From positions 1 to 64,000 of the forward strand of contig NZ_UWPJ01000005.1 in NCBI RefSeq assembly GCF_900606115.1: a stretch of DNA of 64,000 bases. The letters run 5' to 3'. Source of the DNA: Pigmentiphaga humi. Lineage in GTDB: Bacteria; Pseudomonadota; Gammaproteobacteria; Burkholderiales; Burkholderiaceae_B. How positions within the stretch are numbered: the first letter of the stretch is position 1; every line of letters starts with the position of its first letter. The position numbers and the translations under genes were made by a program. Shown piece by piece: positions 1 to 7,846 of this stretch. The notes below the pieces were generated by a model. It did not search any database. It was not told the origin of the DNA and saw nothing but the letters and a program-made list of their open reading frames with translations.

Positions 1-173
1 TCGCTGGCCCGGCGGCGGCTGCCCCGCGGGGCCACGTGTTCGGCGTTGAGCCGCTCCAGGGTGGCGAAGTCGGCCTGGGCGACCCATTCCTGGCGCACCA
101 TGCCTTGCAGCAGTTCGGCCATCATGGCCGGATGGGAAAAGAGGCTGCGGTAGGCGCTGTCGTGGCGGGACAC
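1..173 (-). CDS. Rpn family recombination-promoting nuclease/putative transposase (partial, N-terminal part)
   Basis: An open frame on the minus strand runs off the left edge of the window. Its start reads MSRHDSAYRSLFSHPAMM and continues with LLQGMVRQEW and DFATLERLNA, which is the characteristic N-terminus of the Rpn/YhgA-like PD-(D/E)XK nuclease family (PF04754). Members are linked to DNA cleavage and RecA-independent recombination. The chosen start is GTG at 173; no strong ribosome binding site is visible, so the start is provisional. The catalytic part lies outside the window, so activity cannot be judged. It lies downstream of rlmI on the same strand, separated by about 190 bases. Confidence 0.6.
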   Translation of the reverse strand, partial: MSRHDSAYRSLFSHPAMMAELLQGMVRQEWVAQADFATLERLNAEHVAPRGSRRRAS

Positions 174-365
174 GGAAGACTCGGCGGAAAGGCATGCGGC
201 GGAAGCACGACTCTACCCATCCTCGATCCGTTGCGAAGCTAGGCGAAATTGTCCTGCAGGATAGTTTCGTCATACCTGCTTCCGCGGCATGGGGTCCGGC
301 AGGACAGGCCTCGCGCTTGTCCGACCATCCTGCGCGTGCTCCGCGCGTTCGCCATCGCCTCGCGG
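174..365. other. Intergenic gap with a weak hairpin
   Basis: No gene is seen here. On the minus strand, downstream of rlmI, bases about 295-328 can fold with outer arms GGTC/GACC and inner arms near GGACAGG/TTGTCC. There is no T-run after it, so a Rho-independent terminator is not supported. Confidence 0.25.
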
Positions 366-1562
366 TCAGGCCACTCTTTGCAGCAGCAGCCCCTTCAGGT
401 ACTCGCCTTCGGGATGGGTCATGCGCATCGGATGGTCGATGCCGGCCGCCAGTCGTTCCAGCAGGACGAACTCGAGGCCGGAGTCGATGGCCGCGCCGGC
501 CACGATCTTCTGGAACAGGTCCACGCCGATCGCGCCCGAGCAGGAAAAGGCCAGCAGGTAGCCGCCCGGCTTGACCAGCTTCATGCCCTTCAGATTGACG
601 TCCTTGTAGGCCCTCGCGGCTTTGTCCACATGATGGGCCGAGGGCGCGAACTTGGGCGGGTCGAGCACGACGATGTCGAACATCCGGCCTTCGGCCGCCA
701 GCGCCTTCTGCGCATCGGCCACTTTGGAGACCCGGCATTCGAAAGCGGCTTCGGGCAAGCCGTTGCGCACGGCATTGCGCGCCGCCATAGCCAGGGCATC
801 GGCCGAGGAATCGACCGATACGGCATGGGCAGCGCCCGCCCTCAGGGCTGCCAGCGAAAAGCCGCCGGTATAAGAGAAGCAATTCAGCACCGCGGCGCCC
901 GGTCCGACCCGGGCCGCCAGTTCCGCCACCCGGCGGCGGCTTTCGCGCTGGTCCAGGTAGAAACCGGTCTTGTGGCCGCGGGCCACGTCCACGCCATAGC
1001 GCACGCCGTCTTCGACGATCTCGACCTCGGCGGGCGGCTCGGTTCCCCGCAGCACGCCGGTACGGGGAGCCAGGCCTTCGCGTTCGCGCGCGGCGGCGTC
1101 GGAACGCTCGTAGACGTCGGCGCAACCGGTGGCGGCCGCCAGCGCGTCGATCAGGGCTTCGCGCCAGCGTTCCACGCCCGCGGCCAGGAACTGCACGACC
1201 AGTTGTCCGGCATAGCGGTCGGCCACGAAGCCGGGCAGGGCGTCGGCCTCGCCGAACACCAGCCGGACGGCGTCGGTGCGCGCCGCCAGGCTGGCACGGC
1301 GCGCGACCGCATCGTGCACGCGCGCCGTCATCCAGGCCGCGTCGATCCGCTCGTCTTCGTGAAAGCTCCAGCAGCGCACGCGGATCTGCGAGTCCGGGCT
1401 GAAGGCGCCCCAGGCGAGGAAATTCCCGCGGCTGTCGACCACGCGCACGGTATCGCCCGCGAGGGGCCGGCCGACGGCCTGCGCCACGGCGGTGGCGTAG
1501 ACCCAGGGATGGCGCCGCAGCAGGGACTTTTCCTTGCCGGGCTTCAGGACGATGTCGCTCAT
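366..1562 (-). CDS. rlmI: Class I SAM-dependent rRNA methyltransferase, RlmI/PUA type
   Basis: The 398-residue protein has an N-terminal PUA-like RNA-binding region (roughly residues 1-75, starting MSDIVLKPGKEKSLLRRHPW) and a C-terminal Rossmann methyltransferase domain. Motif I is VLNCFSYTGGFS, motif IV is VLDPPKF, and FSCSG carries the cysteine expected of a 5-methylcytosine enzyme. Length and layout match RlmI, which methylates C1962 of 23S rRNA. That exact target is inferred from family. The ATG at 1562 was chosen because the PUA domain begins immediately after it; upstream in-frame sequence belongs to xerC in another frame. It follows xerC on the same strand after 41 bases and may be co-transcribed. 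Confidence 0.88.
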   Translation of the reverse strand: MSDIVLKPGKEKSLLRRHPWVYATAVAQAVGRPLAGDTVRVVDSRGNFLAWGAFSPDSQIRVRCWSFHEDERIDAAWMTARVHDAVARRASLAARTDAVRLVFGEADALPGFVADRYAGQLVVQFLAAGVERWREALIDALAAATGCADVYERSDAAAREREGLAPRTGVLRGTEPPAEVEIVEDGVRYGVDVARGHKTGFYLDQRESRRRVAELAARVGPGAAVLNCFSYTGGFSLAALRAGAAHAVSVDSSADALAMAARNAVRNGLPEAAFECRVSKVADAQKALAAEGRMFDIVVLDPPKFAPSAHHVDKAARAYKDVNLKGMKLVKPGGYLLAFSCSGAIGVDLFQKIVAGAAIDSGLEFVLLERLAAGIDHPMRMTHPEGEYLKGLLLQRVA

Positions 1563-1603
1563 GGAAAATTTCTTGATTGGAGTTGTGCAGGGAGTGCGCC
1601 GGG

Positions 1604-2731
1604 CTAGTCCGGTTTTTTGCCGTCGGGCAGCGCAGCCGAAGGCGTAGCGTGGGGGTTTTTTTTGTCGCGTCCCGCGCGGGGATGGGCCTTGTCGTAGACC
1701 TTGGCCAGGTGCTGGAAATCCAGCCGGGTATAGATCTGGGTAGTGGAGATGTTGGCGTGCCCCAGCATTTCCTGCACGGCGCGCAAATCCTCGGCGGACT
1801 GCAGCACGTGGCTGGCGAAGCTGTGGCGCAGCACGTGCGGATGCACGTGGGTCGGCACGCCGGCGGACTGGCCGCGCCGCGCCAACTGGGCCTGCACCAC
1901 ACGGGTGGAGACGCGGCGGCCGCGCAGGCCCAGGAACAGCGCATGGACATCCGCGCCCGCCGCCGCGGCCAGCACCGGCCGAGCCTCCAGCCAGGCGCGC
2001 AAGGCCGTGCAGGCCTGGCTGCCGACCGGCACGATGCGGCGCTTGCCGCCTTTGCCCAGCACGCTGACTTCGGCCTGCTCCAGGTCCAGCCAGCTCGCGG
2101 ATTCGTAGCCGGCGGCGCGTACGTAGGCGGTATCCAATCCCACCAGCTCGGCCAGGCGCAGGCCGCTGGAGTAGAACAGTTCGAACATGGCCGTGTCGCG
2201 CAAGGCGATGGCGCAGCGCTGCGCGTCGGTCTGGCCGCGCTGCTCGCCGGCCTGCGGTGGTTCGTGGTCGAGCAGCGCCTGGGTCTGATCCACCGACAAG
2301 GCCTTGGGCAGGCCGCGCGGCACCTTGGGCCCGCGCACGCCCGCCGCCGGATTGGCCGCCATGCCCGCGCGCGGCGCCCACCACTGGTAGAACCCCCGCC
2401 AGGTGGCCAGGATGCGCGCCAGGCTGCGCGGGCTCAAGCCCTGCGCATGCAGCAAGCCCAAATAGCGCCGCACATGGCCCTGCGACACATGTTCGAGCGG
2501 CAGCCCGTCCGCCAATTCGACCAGCCAGCCCAGGTCGCGCCGATAGGCAGCCAACGTATGGACCGAATACCGCCGCCCCGATTCCAGATGCCCCAGCCAT
2601 TCCCCCATGGCTGGAATGAGCGCCCCCCCTGCGCGCTCCGTATCCCAGCCAGGGCGCAGCGGATCCGGCTCCGCCGGTCCGCCAGCGCCGCCCCCTGGGG
2701 GGCGCGCGGAGCGCGTAGGGGGGGGCTTCAT
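1604..2731 (-). CDS. xerC: Tyrosine recombinase XerC
   Basis: XerC, with XerD, resolves chromosome dimers at dif during division. With the start at 2731 the product has 375 residues. The SAM-like N-terminal domain begins near residue 43 (GEWLGHLESGRRYSVHTL). The catalytic set is present: Arg192 (SGLRLAEL), Lys227 (LGKGGKRR), His299-x-x-Arg302 (HPHVLRHS), His325 (LGHANIS) and nucleophile Tyr334 (TQIYTRL). An insert of about 18 residues separates the two halves of the catalytic domain compared with E. coli. The ATG at 2731 overlaps the DUF484 stop codon (TAATG), but the first ~30 residues are translated from repeat copy 1. An alternative ATG at 2608 would give 334 residues but trims the first helix. 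Neither start has a good ribosome binding site. Confidence 0.88.
   Translation of the reverse strand: MKPPPTRSARPPGGGAGGPAEPDPLRPGWDTERAGGALIPAMGEWLGHLESGRRYSVHTLAAYRRDLGWLVELADGLPLEHVSQGHVRRYLGLLHAQGLSPRSLARILATWRGFYQWWAPRAGMAANPAAGVRGPKVPRGLPKALSVDQTQALLDHEPPQAGEQRGQTDAQRCAIALRDTAMFELFYSSGLRLAELVGLDTAYVRAAGYESASWLDLEQAEVSVLGKGGKRRIVPVGSQACTALRAWLEARPVLAAAAGADVHALFLGLRGRRVSTRVVQAQLARRGQSAGVPTHVHPHVLRHSFASHVLQSAEDLRAVQEMLGHANISTTQIYTRLDFQHLAKVYDKAHPRAGRDKKNPHATPSAALPDGKKPD
2649..2725 (-). repeat. Dispersed palindromic repeat, copy 1 (between DUF484 gene and xerC)
   Basis: Read on the minus strand this begins CCCCCCCTACGCGC, followed by a C-run/G-run inverted repeat, then GGCGGACCGGCGGAGCCGG and GATCCGCTGCGCCCTGG. 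It starts five bases after the DUF484 stop codon and reads in frame as the proline/glycine-rich N-terminus of the longer XerC form. The strand given is the orientation in which the C-run comes first. Confidence 0.85.
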
Positions 2732-3384
2732 TACAATAGGCGGGAGAGCGCCGCGCTGGCCAGTTCGCCGATGCGCGACAGGAAGGCGGTGCCCATGGAA
2801 GGCGTGAACCGCTCGGCATCGGGCGAGGCCAGCACCAGCAGGCCGAAAGCCTCGGGCGCGATGCCGATGCGCAATGGGATCAGGGCCATCGAACGCACTT
2901 CGCGCTCCAGCCAGCCGGCCGCCTCGAAGCCCGAGTTGGGGCCGCAGTACGGCGACATCAGGCCATTGGCGAAGGCCTTGGCGTCGGCCGAGACCTCGGC
3001 GCGCCACGGCGCCTGCGCATCGGCTTCGACACCCGATTCGCCCCAGATCCGCAAAGTCACGTCGGGCACGCTGAACGTCTCGGCCAGCCCCGCCGTCACG
3101 AGCCCGGGCAGCTCCAGCGGATCGCGCGCCTTGAGCAGGCTGCGGCTCCAGAGCAGCAGGCGATCGGAAATATGCTCGTTCTCGGAAGCCGCACGAACCA
3201 GTTCCGACACGCGCTGCTCCATGCTCCGCGTCCGCTCGCGCAGCGTCAGCACCTGGCGCTCGGCCAGCGATACCGCCCGTCCCTCGTGCGGATGCGGCAC
3301 CTTCATGATGGCGAACAGCTCGGCGTGGCGATCGAAGAAATCGTGATTTTCCCGCAGGTATTGCGCGACTTCGTTGGCGTCCAT
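2731..3384 (-). CDS. DUF484 family protein
   Basis: The 217-residue protein matches the DUF484 family (PF04340): an N-terminal helical part (VAQYLRENHDFFDRHAELFA, then a coiled stretch around SLAERQVLTLRERTRSMEQR) followed by a GAF-like fold ending FTPSMGTAFLSRIGELASAAL. The biochemical role of this family is not known; it is conserved beside dapF and xerC in many proteobacteria, as here. The ATG at 3384 gives the standard N-terminus MDANEVAQYL. The stop TAA shares bases with the xerC ATG, suggesting translational coupling. It is probably in one transcript with dapF (56 bases upstream) and xerC. Confidence 0.85.
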   Translation of the reverse strand: MDANEVAQYLRENHDFFDRHAELFAIMKVPHPHEGRAVSLAERQVLTLRERTRSMEQRVSELVRAASENEHISDRLLLWSRSLLKARDPLELPGLVTAGLAETFSVPDVTLRIWGESGVEADAQAPWRAEVSADAKAFANGLMSPYCGPNSGFEAAGWLEREVRSMALIPLRIGIAPEAFGLLVLASPDAERFTPSMGTAFLSRIGELASAALSRLL

Positions 3385-3440
3385 GGATCTTCCGGAATAT
3401 GTCGTTGCGTATGGCCAGGGCCGGGCGGCCCGCAGCGCGG

Positions 3441-4316
3441 TCAGCCCAGCAGGCGATCGATGTCTATCGTGCCTTCGAACACGGTGACGGCCGGGCCGGT
3501 CATCAGCAGTTGTTCGCCGTCCCAGGCGATGGTCAGTACGCCGCCGCGGGTCTGCACCCGCACCGGCGAGTCGAGCAGGCCGCGGCGGATGCCGGCGGCC
3601 ACCGCCGCGCACGCGCCCGTGCCGCAGGCCAGGGTTTCGCCCGCGCCGCGCTCGTACACGCGCAGGCGGATGTCGTGGCGATCGACGATTTGCATGAAGC
3701 CGGCGTTGACCCGGCGCGGGAAGCGCGGATGGCTCTCGACGCGGGGTCCGATTCCGGCGACCGGCGCGGTGTCGACGTTATCGACCACCTGCACCGCATG
3801 CGGATTGGAAATGCCGACCACCGACACCCACACCGTTTTCTCCGGCTCGCCGGGCACCGACACGTCGAGCGGCCACAGGCTGTCCTGCCCGTCGGGACGC
3901 GGCGTCAGGCCGGTCGGATCGAACGGCACGGCGGCCGGTTCGAAGCTGGTGCGGCCCATGTCCACGCTGACTTCGCCGTCGTCCTGCTCGTTCAACACGA
4001 TGATGCCGGTGCAGATCTCGGCGCGCACCGGGTTGCGGTCGGTCAGCCCTTGCTCGTGCACGAAGCGCACGAAGCAGCGCGCGCCGTTGCCGCAATGCTC
4101 GACCTCGCCGCCGTCGGCGTTGAAGATGCGATAGCGGAAATCCGCATCGGCGCGCGTGGGCCGCTCCACCAGCAGAATCTGGTCGGCGCCGATGCCGAAC
4201 TGCCGATGCGCGAGCTTGCGCGCGCGCTCGGCAGTCAGCCTAATCTCTTGCCGCACGCCGTCCAGGACGATGAAATCGTTGCCCGCGCCGTGCATTTTGG
4301 TGAAGTGCCAAGTCAT
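3441..4316 (-). CDS. dapF: Diaminopimelate epimerase
   Basis: DapF interconverts LL- and meso-diaminopimelate, supplying lysine and the peptidoglycan cross-linking residue. The 291-residue protein starts [15 protein letters not shown], the usual N-terminus. The two catalytic cysteines are present, Cys75 in EHCGNGARC and Cys231 in LACGTGAC. Length is normal. The ATG at 4316 was chosen over one 18 codons upstream because the family signature starts there. It is divergent from the helicase gene at 4416, with 99 bases between. It leads the minus-strand run dapF, DUF484, xerC, rlmI. Confidence 0.95.
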   Translation of the reverse strand: MTWHFTKMHGAGNDFIVLDGVRQEIRLTAERARKLAHRQFGIGADQILLVERPTRADADFRYRIFNADGGEVEHCGNGARCFVRFVHEQGLTDRNPVRAEICTGIIVLNEQDDGEVSVDMGRTSFEPAAVPFDPTGLTPRPDGQDSLWPLDVSVPGEPEKTVWVSVVGISNPHAVQVVDNVDTAPVAGIGPRVESHPRFPRRVNAGFMQIVDRHDIRLRVYERGAGETLACGTGACAAVAAGIRRGLLDSPVRVQTRGGVLTIAWDGEQLLMTGPAVTVFEGTIDIDRLLG

Positions 4317-4415
4317 GGATGGATTATATCGCTCCCCCATCGCCCGAAGCCTCGCGTGCCGGGCCGCCAAGGCTTGGTATCCTGGCGATCCGCCGCTTTA
4401 CTGGAATTTGCCACT

Positions 4416-6062
4416 ATGGCCAGGATCGTCCCCGACGGTTGGCGCGAGGTCAGCGCCACCGGCGCCGCCCGACGCGAAATCGAGACCCTGGCGGTGCTCG
4501 AACGGGGGCTGCCCGATTCGTACACCGTCTACCACGCCGTCCATTGGACCAACGTGGAGCGCGGCTTCTCGGTATACGGCGACATCGACTTCGCCGTCGT
4601 CAATGCCGCAGGCGACCTGCTGCTGGTGGAGCAATTGAGCGGTTTCCTGGAAGAAACGCCGGAAGGCCTGTTCAAGAAATACCCCAGCCACAGCACCAAC
4701 GTGCCGGTGCAGATCGGCCGCCAGCTGGCGGTGCTGCGCGGCCGGCTCGCGCGCCGGCCGCACCTGGACGCGGTCCGGGTCGAGTACCTGCTTTATTGTC
4801 CCGACTACACGGTGCGCCATCCCGAGACCGCGGGACTGGCGGCCGAACGCATCGTCGACGCCAGCGAGCGCGACCGGCTGTGCGCCGTGATCCAGCTGGC
4901 GCTGCCGCAGGCCGCGGCGACGCCGGCGGCAGCGCCAGTCAAACGCTTCCTGGACGACATCATCCAGCTCGAGCCGGACGCCAATGCGCTGATCGGCCAG
5001 GCCCGCGCCATGGTGACCCGGATCTCGGGCGGCCTGGCCCATTGGGCGCGGCGGCTGGAGTTCGAGCCGTTCCGGCTGCGCGTGGTAGGTACGGCGGGCT
5101 CGGGCAAGACCCAGCTGTCGCAAGCCGAATTCCGCGCGGCGATCGACGCCGGCCGCCGGCCGCTGTACGTCTGCTTCAACCGGCCGCTGGCCGATCATTT
5201 CAACAGCATCGCGCCCGAAGGCGGCCTGGCCTGCACCTTCCACACGCTGTGCGACAAGGTCCTGCACGCCGCCGGCCAGCCGGTCGATTTCACCGGTCCG
5301 GACGCCTTCGCCACCCTCGTGGCGCGCGCGGCCCGCGAACAGGTGCCCGACTCGCTGCGCTTCGACACCATCATCGTCGACGAAGGCCAGGACTTCACCG
5401 ACGAATGGCGCGACCAGGTGCTGCGCCACGCGCGTCCCCACGCCCGCATGATCTGGCTCGAAGACCCGATGCAGAACCTGTATGGCAAGCCGCCCGTGCA
5501 CCTGCCGGGGTGGGTCGCGCTGCGCGCCGACCGCAACTACCGCAGCCCGCGCAGCATCATCAAGCTGCTGAACCGGCTCGTGCCGGACGCGCAGCGCATC
5601 GAAGCGCGCGGCCCCATTGCGGCCGGCGGCCTGCATGTGCAGGTCTACGGCAATGAAGCGGAACTGCTGGCCCAGACCAAGAAGGCCATCTCGCAATGCC
5701 TCGCCGCGGGCTTCCAGCGCTCGGACATCGCCGTGGTCAGCTTTCGCGGGCGCGACAGTTCCGCGCTGCTGAGCCAGCCGCAACTCGGTCCGCATGCCAT
5801 GCGCACCTTCACCGGCCGCTACGACCTGTTCGGCAAGCCCGAGTTCTCGGCCGGGGAAGTGCTCATGGACTCGGTCTACCGCTTCAAGGGGCAGGCCGCG
5901 CCGGCCGTCGTATTTACCGAGGTGGACTTCGACCAGCTCGACGAACGTACGGCGCGCAAGCTGTTCGTAGGCGCGACCCGGGCCATGCTGCGGCTGGAGC
6001 TGGTCGTCTCGCAGCACGCGATGGAACACGGGCTGGGGGCGCTGCTGCAGGACGCAGCGTAA
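4416..6062 (+). CDS. UvrD-like DNA helicase with N-terminal NERD-like domain
   Basis: This 548-residue protein has an N-terminal domain resembling NERD nucleases (about residues 15-125) and a superfamily I helicase core. Visible helicase motifs are Walker A GTAGSGKT (225-232), DEGQD (322-326), the EDPMQNLYG segment, NYRSPRS, and the C-terminal VYRFKGQA and LFVGATRA motifs. In the nuclease-like part the acidic residues of GDIDF (Asp58) and VEQ (Glu72) are present, but the next position is Leu74 where active NERD/PD-(D/E)XK proteins have Lys (E-x-K). Nuclease activity is therefore doubtful. The role is probably DNA repair or processing, by family only. It stands alone between dapF and the stressosome genes. 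Confidence 0.75.
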   Translation: MARIVPDGWREVSATGAARREIETLAVLERGLPDSYTVYHAVHWTNVERGFSVYGDIDFAVVNAAGDLLLVEQLSGFLEETPEGLFKKYPSHSTNVPVQIGRQLAVLRGRLARRPHLDAVRVEYLLYCPDYTVRHPETAGLAAERIVDASERDRLCAVIQLALPQAAATPAAAPVKRFLDDIIQLEPDANALIGQARAMVTRISGGLAHWARRLEFEPFRLRVVGTAGSGKTQLSQAEFRAAIDAGRRPLYVCFNRPLADHFNSIAPEGGLACTFHTLCDKVLHAAGQPVDFTGPDAFATLVARAAREQVPDSLRFDTIIVDEGQDFTDEWRDQVLRHARPHARMIWLEDPMQNLYGKPPVHLPGWVALRADRNYRSPRSIIKLLNRLVPDAQRIEARGPIAAGGLHVQVYGNEAELLAQTKKAISQCLAAGFQRSDIAVVSFRGRDSSALLSQPQLGPHAMRTFTGRYDLFGKPEFSAGEVLMDSVYRFKGQAAPAVVFTEVDFDQLDERTARKLFVGATRAMLRLELVVSQHAMEHGLGALLQDAA

Positions 6063-6211
6063 CCCCCGCCCGCCCCTCCGAAGCAGCCCTGCGCGCCCGC
6101 GCCGGCGGCCGCTTCGGAAAACCGTAACAAATCACTCGTTTTGTTTCCGCTCTCCGCCGCCGGCAGAGGGCCGTCGGCGTAGAATGATCTGCCACTTTTC
6201 CGGGATTCCAC
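6063..6211. promoter_or_regulatory. Gap upstream of rsbR with inverted repeats and a -10-like box
   Basis: Arms CCGAAGC (6078-6084) and GCTTCGG (6111-6117) can pair over a GC-rich loop behind the helicase gene. An AT-rich patch near 6127-6146 contains AACAAA and TTTGTT as inverted arms. TAGAAT at 6180-6185 resembles a -10 box placed 26 bases before the rsbR ATG. No convincing -35 box was found at standard spacing. Confidence 0.3.
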
Positions 6212-7066
6212 ATGCGTCAAGAAAATGCCACGATCATTCGCTTCCTGGAACAGAAACAGGACGAAATAGTGCAGGGCTGGGCAACCGAGTACGCGGCGAT
6301 CGCGCAAGGCTCGCGCCGCACGGCGGCGTCCCTGCAAGGCGAACAAGCCGAACTCTACGGCCATCTGCTGCGCGCACTGCGCGAGGACGGCGATGCCGCC
6401 GATTTCGAAAACGCGACCTGGGCCGAACTGCGCGACAGCCTGGCCCGCCTGTCCGCCTCGCGCGCCGCGCAAAGCAGCACCGCGGCCGATACCAGCGCCT
6501 TCGTCCTGTCGCTCAAGCGTCCGCTGTTCGACCTGCTGCAACGCGAAGAACTCGGCAAGAATGAGCAGATCCAGGCCTTGTGGAATATTTCGGCCATCGT
6601 GGACCGCATGGCGCAATGGACCCTCGCCGTCTACCAGCAAACGCGCGAAGACATCATCTCGCGCCAGCAGGACGAACTGCTCGAACTGTCGACGCCCGTC
6701 ATCAAGCTGTGGGAAGGCGTGCTGGCCGTTCCCATCATCGGCACGCTGGACAGCAGCCGCGCCCAGATGGTCATGGAATCGCTGCTCGAACGCATCGTGC
6801 AGACCGGCTCGGAACTGGCCATCATCGACATCACCGGCGTTCCCACCGTCGACACGCTGGTCGCCCAGCACTTGCTCAAGACCGTCACCGCGCTGCGCCT
6901 GATGGGCGCCGAGAGCATCATCAGCGGCATCCGGCCCCAGATCGCCCAGACCATCGTGCACCTGGGCATAGACCTGCAAGGCATCGCCACCAAGGCCACC
7001 CTGGCCGATGCCCTGGCCGTCGCGCTGCGCATGACCGGGCATACCATCGCCCGCGTCCAGGATTGA
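6212..7066 (+). CDS. rsbR: RsbR-type stressosome co-antagonist (RsbR_N + STAS)
   Basis: RsbR proteins form the stressosome scaffold with RsbS and capture the kinase RsbT until stress. The 284-residue protein has an N-terminal helical, globin-like RsbR_N region (about 1-150) and a C-terminal STAS domain (about 160-275). The two threonines phosphorylated by RsbT in Bacillus RsbRA have clear counterparts: Thr161 in LSTPVIKLWE and Thr215 in VPTVDTLVAQH. GIRPQIAQTIVHLGIDL is nearly identical to the family consensus. What the N-terminal domain senses cannot be read from sequence; no heme-ligand assignment was attempted. It opens a run of six genes on the plus strand with gaps under 10 bases or overlaps. 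Confidence 0.9.
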   Translation: MRQENATIIRFLEQKQDEIVQGWATEYAAIAQGSRRTAASLQGEQAELYGHLLRALREDGDAADFENATWAELRDSLARLSASRAAQSSTAADTSAFVLSLKRPLFDLLQREELGKNEQIQALWNISAIVDRMAQWTLAVYQQTREDIISRQQDELLELSTPVIKLWEGVLAVPIIGTLDSSRAQMVMESLLERIVQTGSELAIIDITGVPTVDTLVAQHLLKTVTALRLMGAESIISGIRPQIAQTIVHLGIDLQGIATKATLADALAVALRMTGHTIARVQD

Positions 7067-7073
7067 GCCGCCC

Positions 7074-7448
7074 ATGGATAGAATCCCTATCCTGCGGATG
7101 GGCGCCATCCTGCTGGTGACCATCCAGGTCGAGATGCACGATCAGACCGCCCTGCAGTTGCAGGACGACCTGGCGTCGCGCATCGTCGACACCGGCGCAT
7201 CGGGGGTGCTGATCGATATCTCGGCGCTGACCATGGTCGATTCCTTCATCGGCCGCATGCTGATCGGCATCTCGGGCATCTCGCGGCTGCTGGACGCCCA
7301 GACCGTCGTGGTGGGCATCCAGCCCGCGGTCGCCATCACCCTGGTCGAACTGGGACTGTCGCTCGACGGCGTGCGCACCGCGCTGAATGTCGAGCGCGGC
7401 ATGCAGATCCTGCAGGCCGCTGACAAGGGGCGCCCAATTGGCCGATGA
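7074..7448 (+). CDS. rsbS: RsbS-type STAS domain antagonist
   Basis: A 124-residue single STAS domain. It contains LIDISALTMVDSFIGRM, in which Ser57 corresponds to the serine phosphorylated by RsbT in B. subtilis RsbS (Ser59). RsbS holds RsbT in the stressosome; phosphorylation releases it. The gene starts seven bases after rsbR and ends inside the start of rsbT. Length matches the family, and identification is firm because of the order rsbR-rsbS-rsbT. Confidence 0.92.
   Translation: MDRIPILRMGAILLVTIQVEMHDQTALQLQDDLASRIVDTGASGVLIDISALTMVDSFIGRMLIGISGISRLLDAQTVVVGIQPAVAITLVELGLSLDGVRTALNVERGMQILQAADKGRPIGR
7425..7430 (+). promoter_or_regulatory. Shine-Dalgarno site for rsbT (supports TTG start)
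   Basis: AAGGGG lies seven bases before a TTG at 7438, inside the end of rsbS. This spacing favours TTG 7438 over the ATG at 7465 as the rsbT start. Confidence 0.55.
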
Positions 7449-7845
7449 CGACACCTCCGGCAGCATGCCGCTGCACGACGAGCGCGACGTCGTGCTCAGC
7501 CGGCAGACGGTGCGCCGGCTGGCAGCCGACCTGAAGTTCTCGCTGGTGGATCAGACCAAGCTCATCACGGCCGCGAGCGAACTGGCGCGCAACGCCATCG
7601 TCTACGGCCGCGGCGGCGACATGCGCTGGGAGATCCTGACGAACGGCCTGCGCAAGGGATTGCGCCTGCACTTCGAGGACAGCGGTCCGGGCATACCCGA
7701 CATCCAGCTGGCCATGACCGACGGCTGGACATCCGGCGCCGGACTGGGCATGGGCCTGTCCGGCAGCAAGCGCCTGGTCCACGAATTCGACATCGACTCG
7801 AGGCTTGGCGAGGGCACGCGCGTCTCCATCACGCGCTGGAAATGA
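7438..7845 (+). CDS. rsbT: RsbT-type serine/threonine switch kinase
   Basis: RsbT phosphorylates RsbS and RsbR and, when released, activates a downstream partner. The 135-residue protein is a GHKL ATPase: N box ELARNAIVYGRGG, G1 box DSGPGI, and G2 region GLGMGLSGSKRLV. The TTG start at 7438 overlaps the end of rsbS by 11 bases and has AAGGGG at good distance; ATG 7465 is the alternative. The N-terminal part RQTVRRLAADLKFSLVDQTK matches known RsbT proteins. In Bacillus the downstream target is RsbU; here the next gene is a phosphatase/kinase-fold fusion, so the output route may differ. Confidence 0.9.
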   Translation: MADDDTSGSMPLHDERDVVLSRQTVRRLAADLKFSLVDQTKLITAASELARNAIVYGRGGDMRWEILTNGLRKGLRLHFEDSGPGIPDIQLAMTDGWTSGAGLGMGLSGSKRLVHEFDIDSRLGEGTRVSITRWK

Positions 7846-7846
7846 C

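Noticed and set aside
366-2819. An open minus-strand frame of 817 codons covering the methyltransferase and the xerC region
   Set aside because: Only its last 398 codons (from 1562) have family similarity. The rest is an antiframe of xerC and the DUF484 gene kept open by high GC.
1577-3346. Long plus-strand open frame opposite xerC and DUF484
   Set aside because: No family motifs; a GC-rich shadow of well-identified minus-strand genes.
5876-7123. Minus-strand open frame opposite rsbR
   Set aside because: The plus-strand RsbR has all family motifs; the antisense product is compositionally biased with none.
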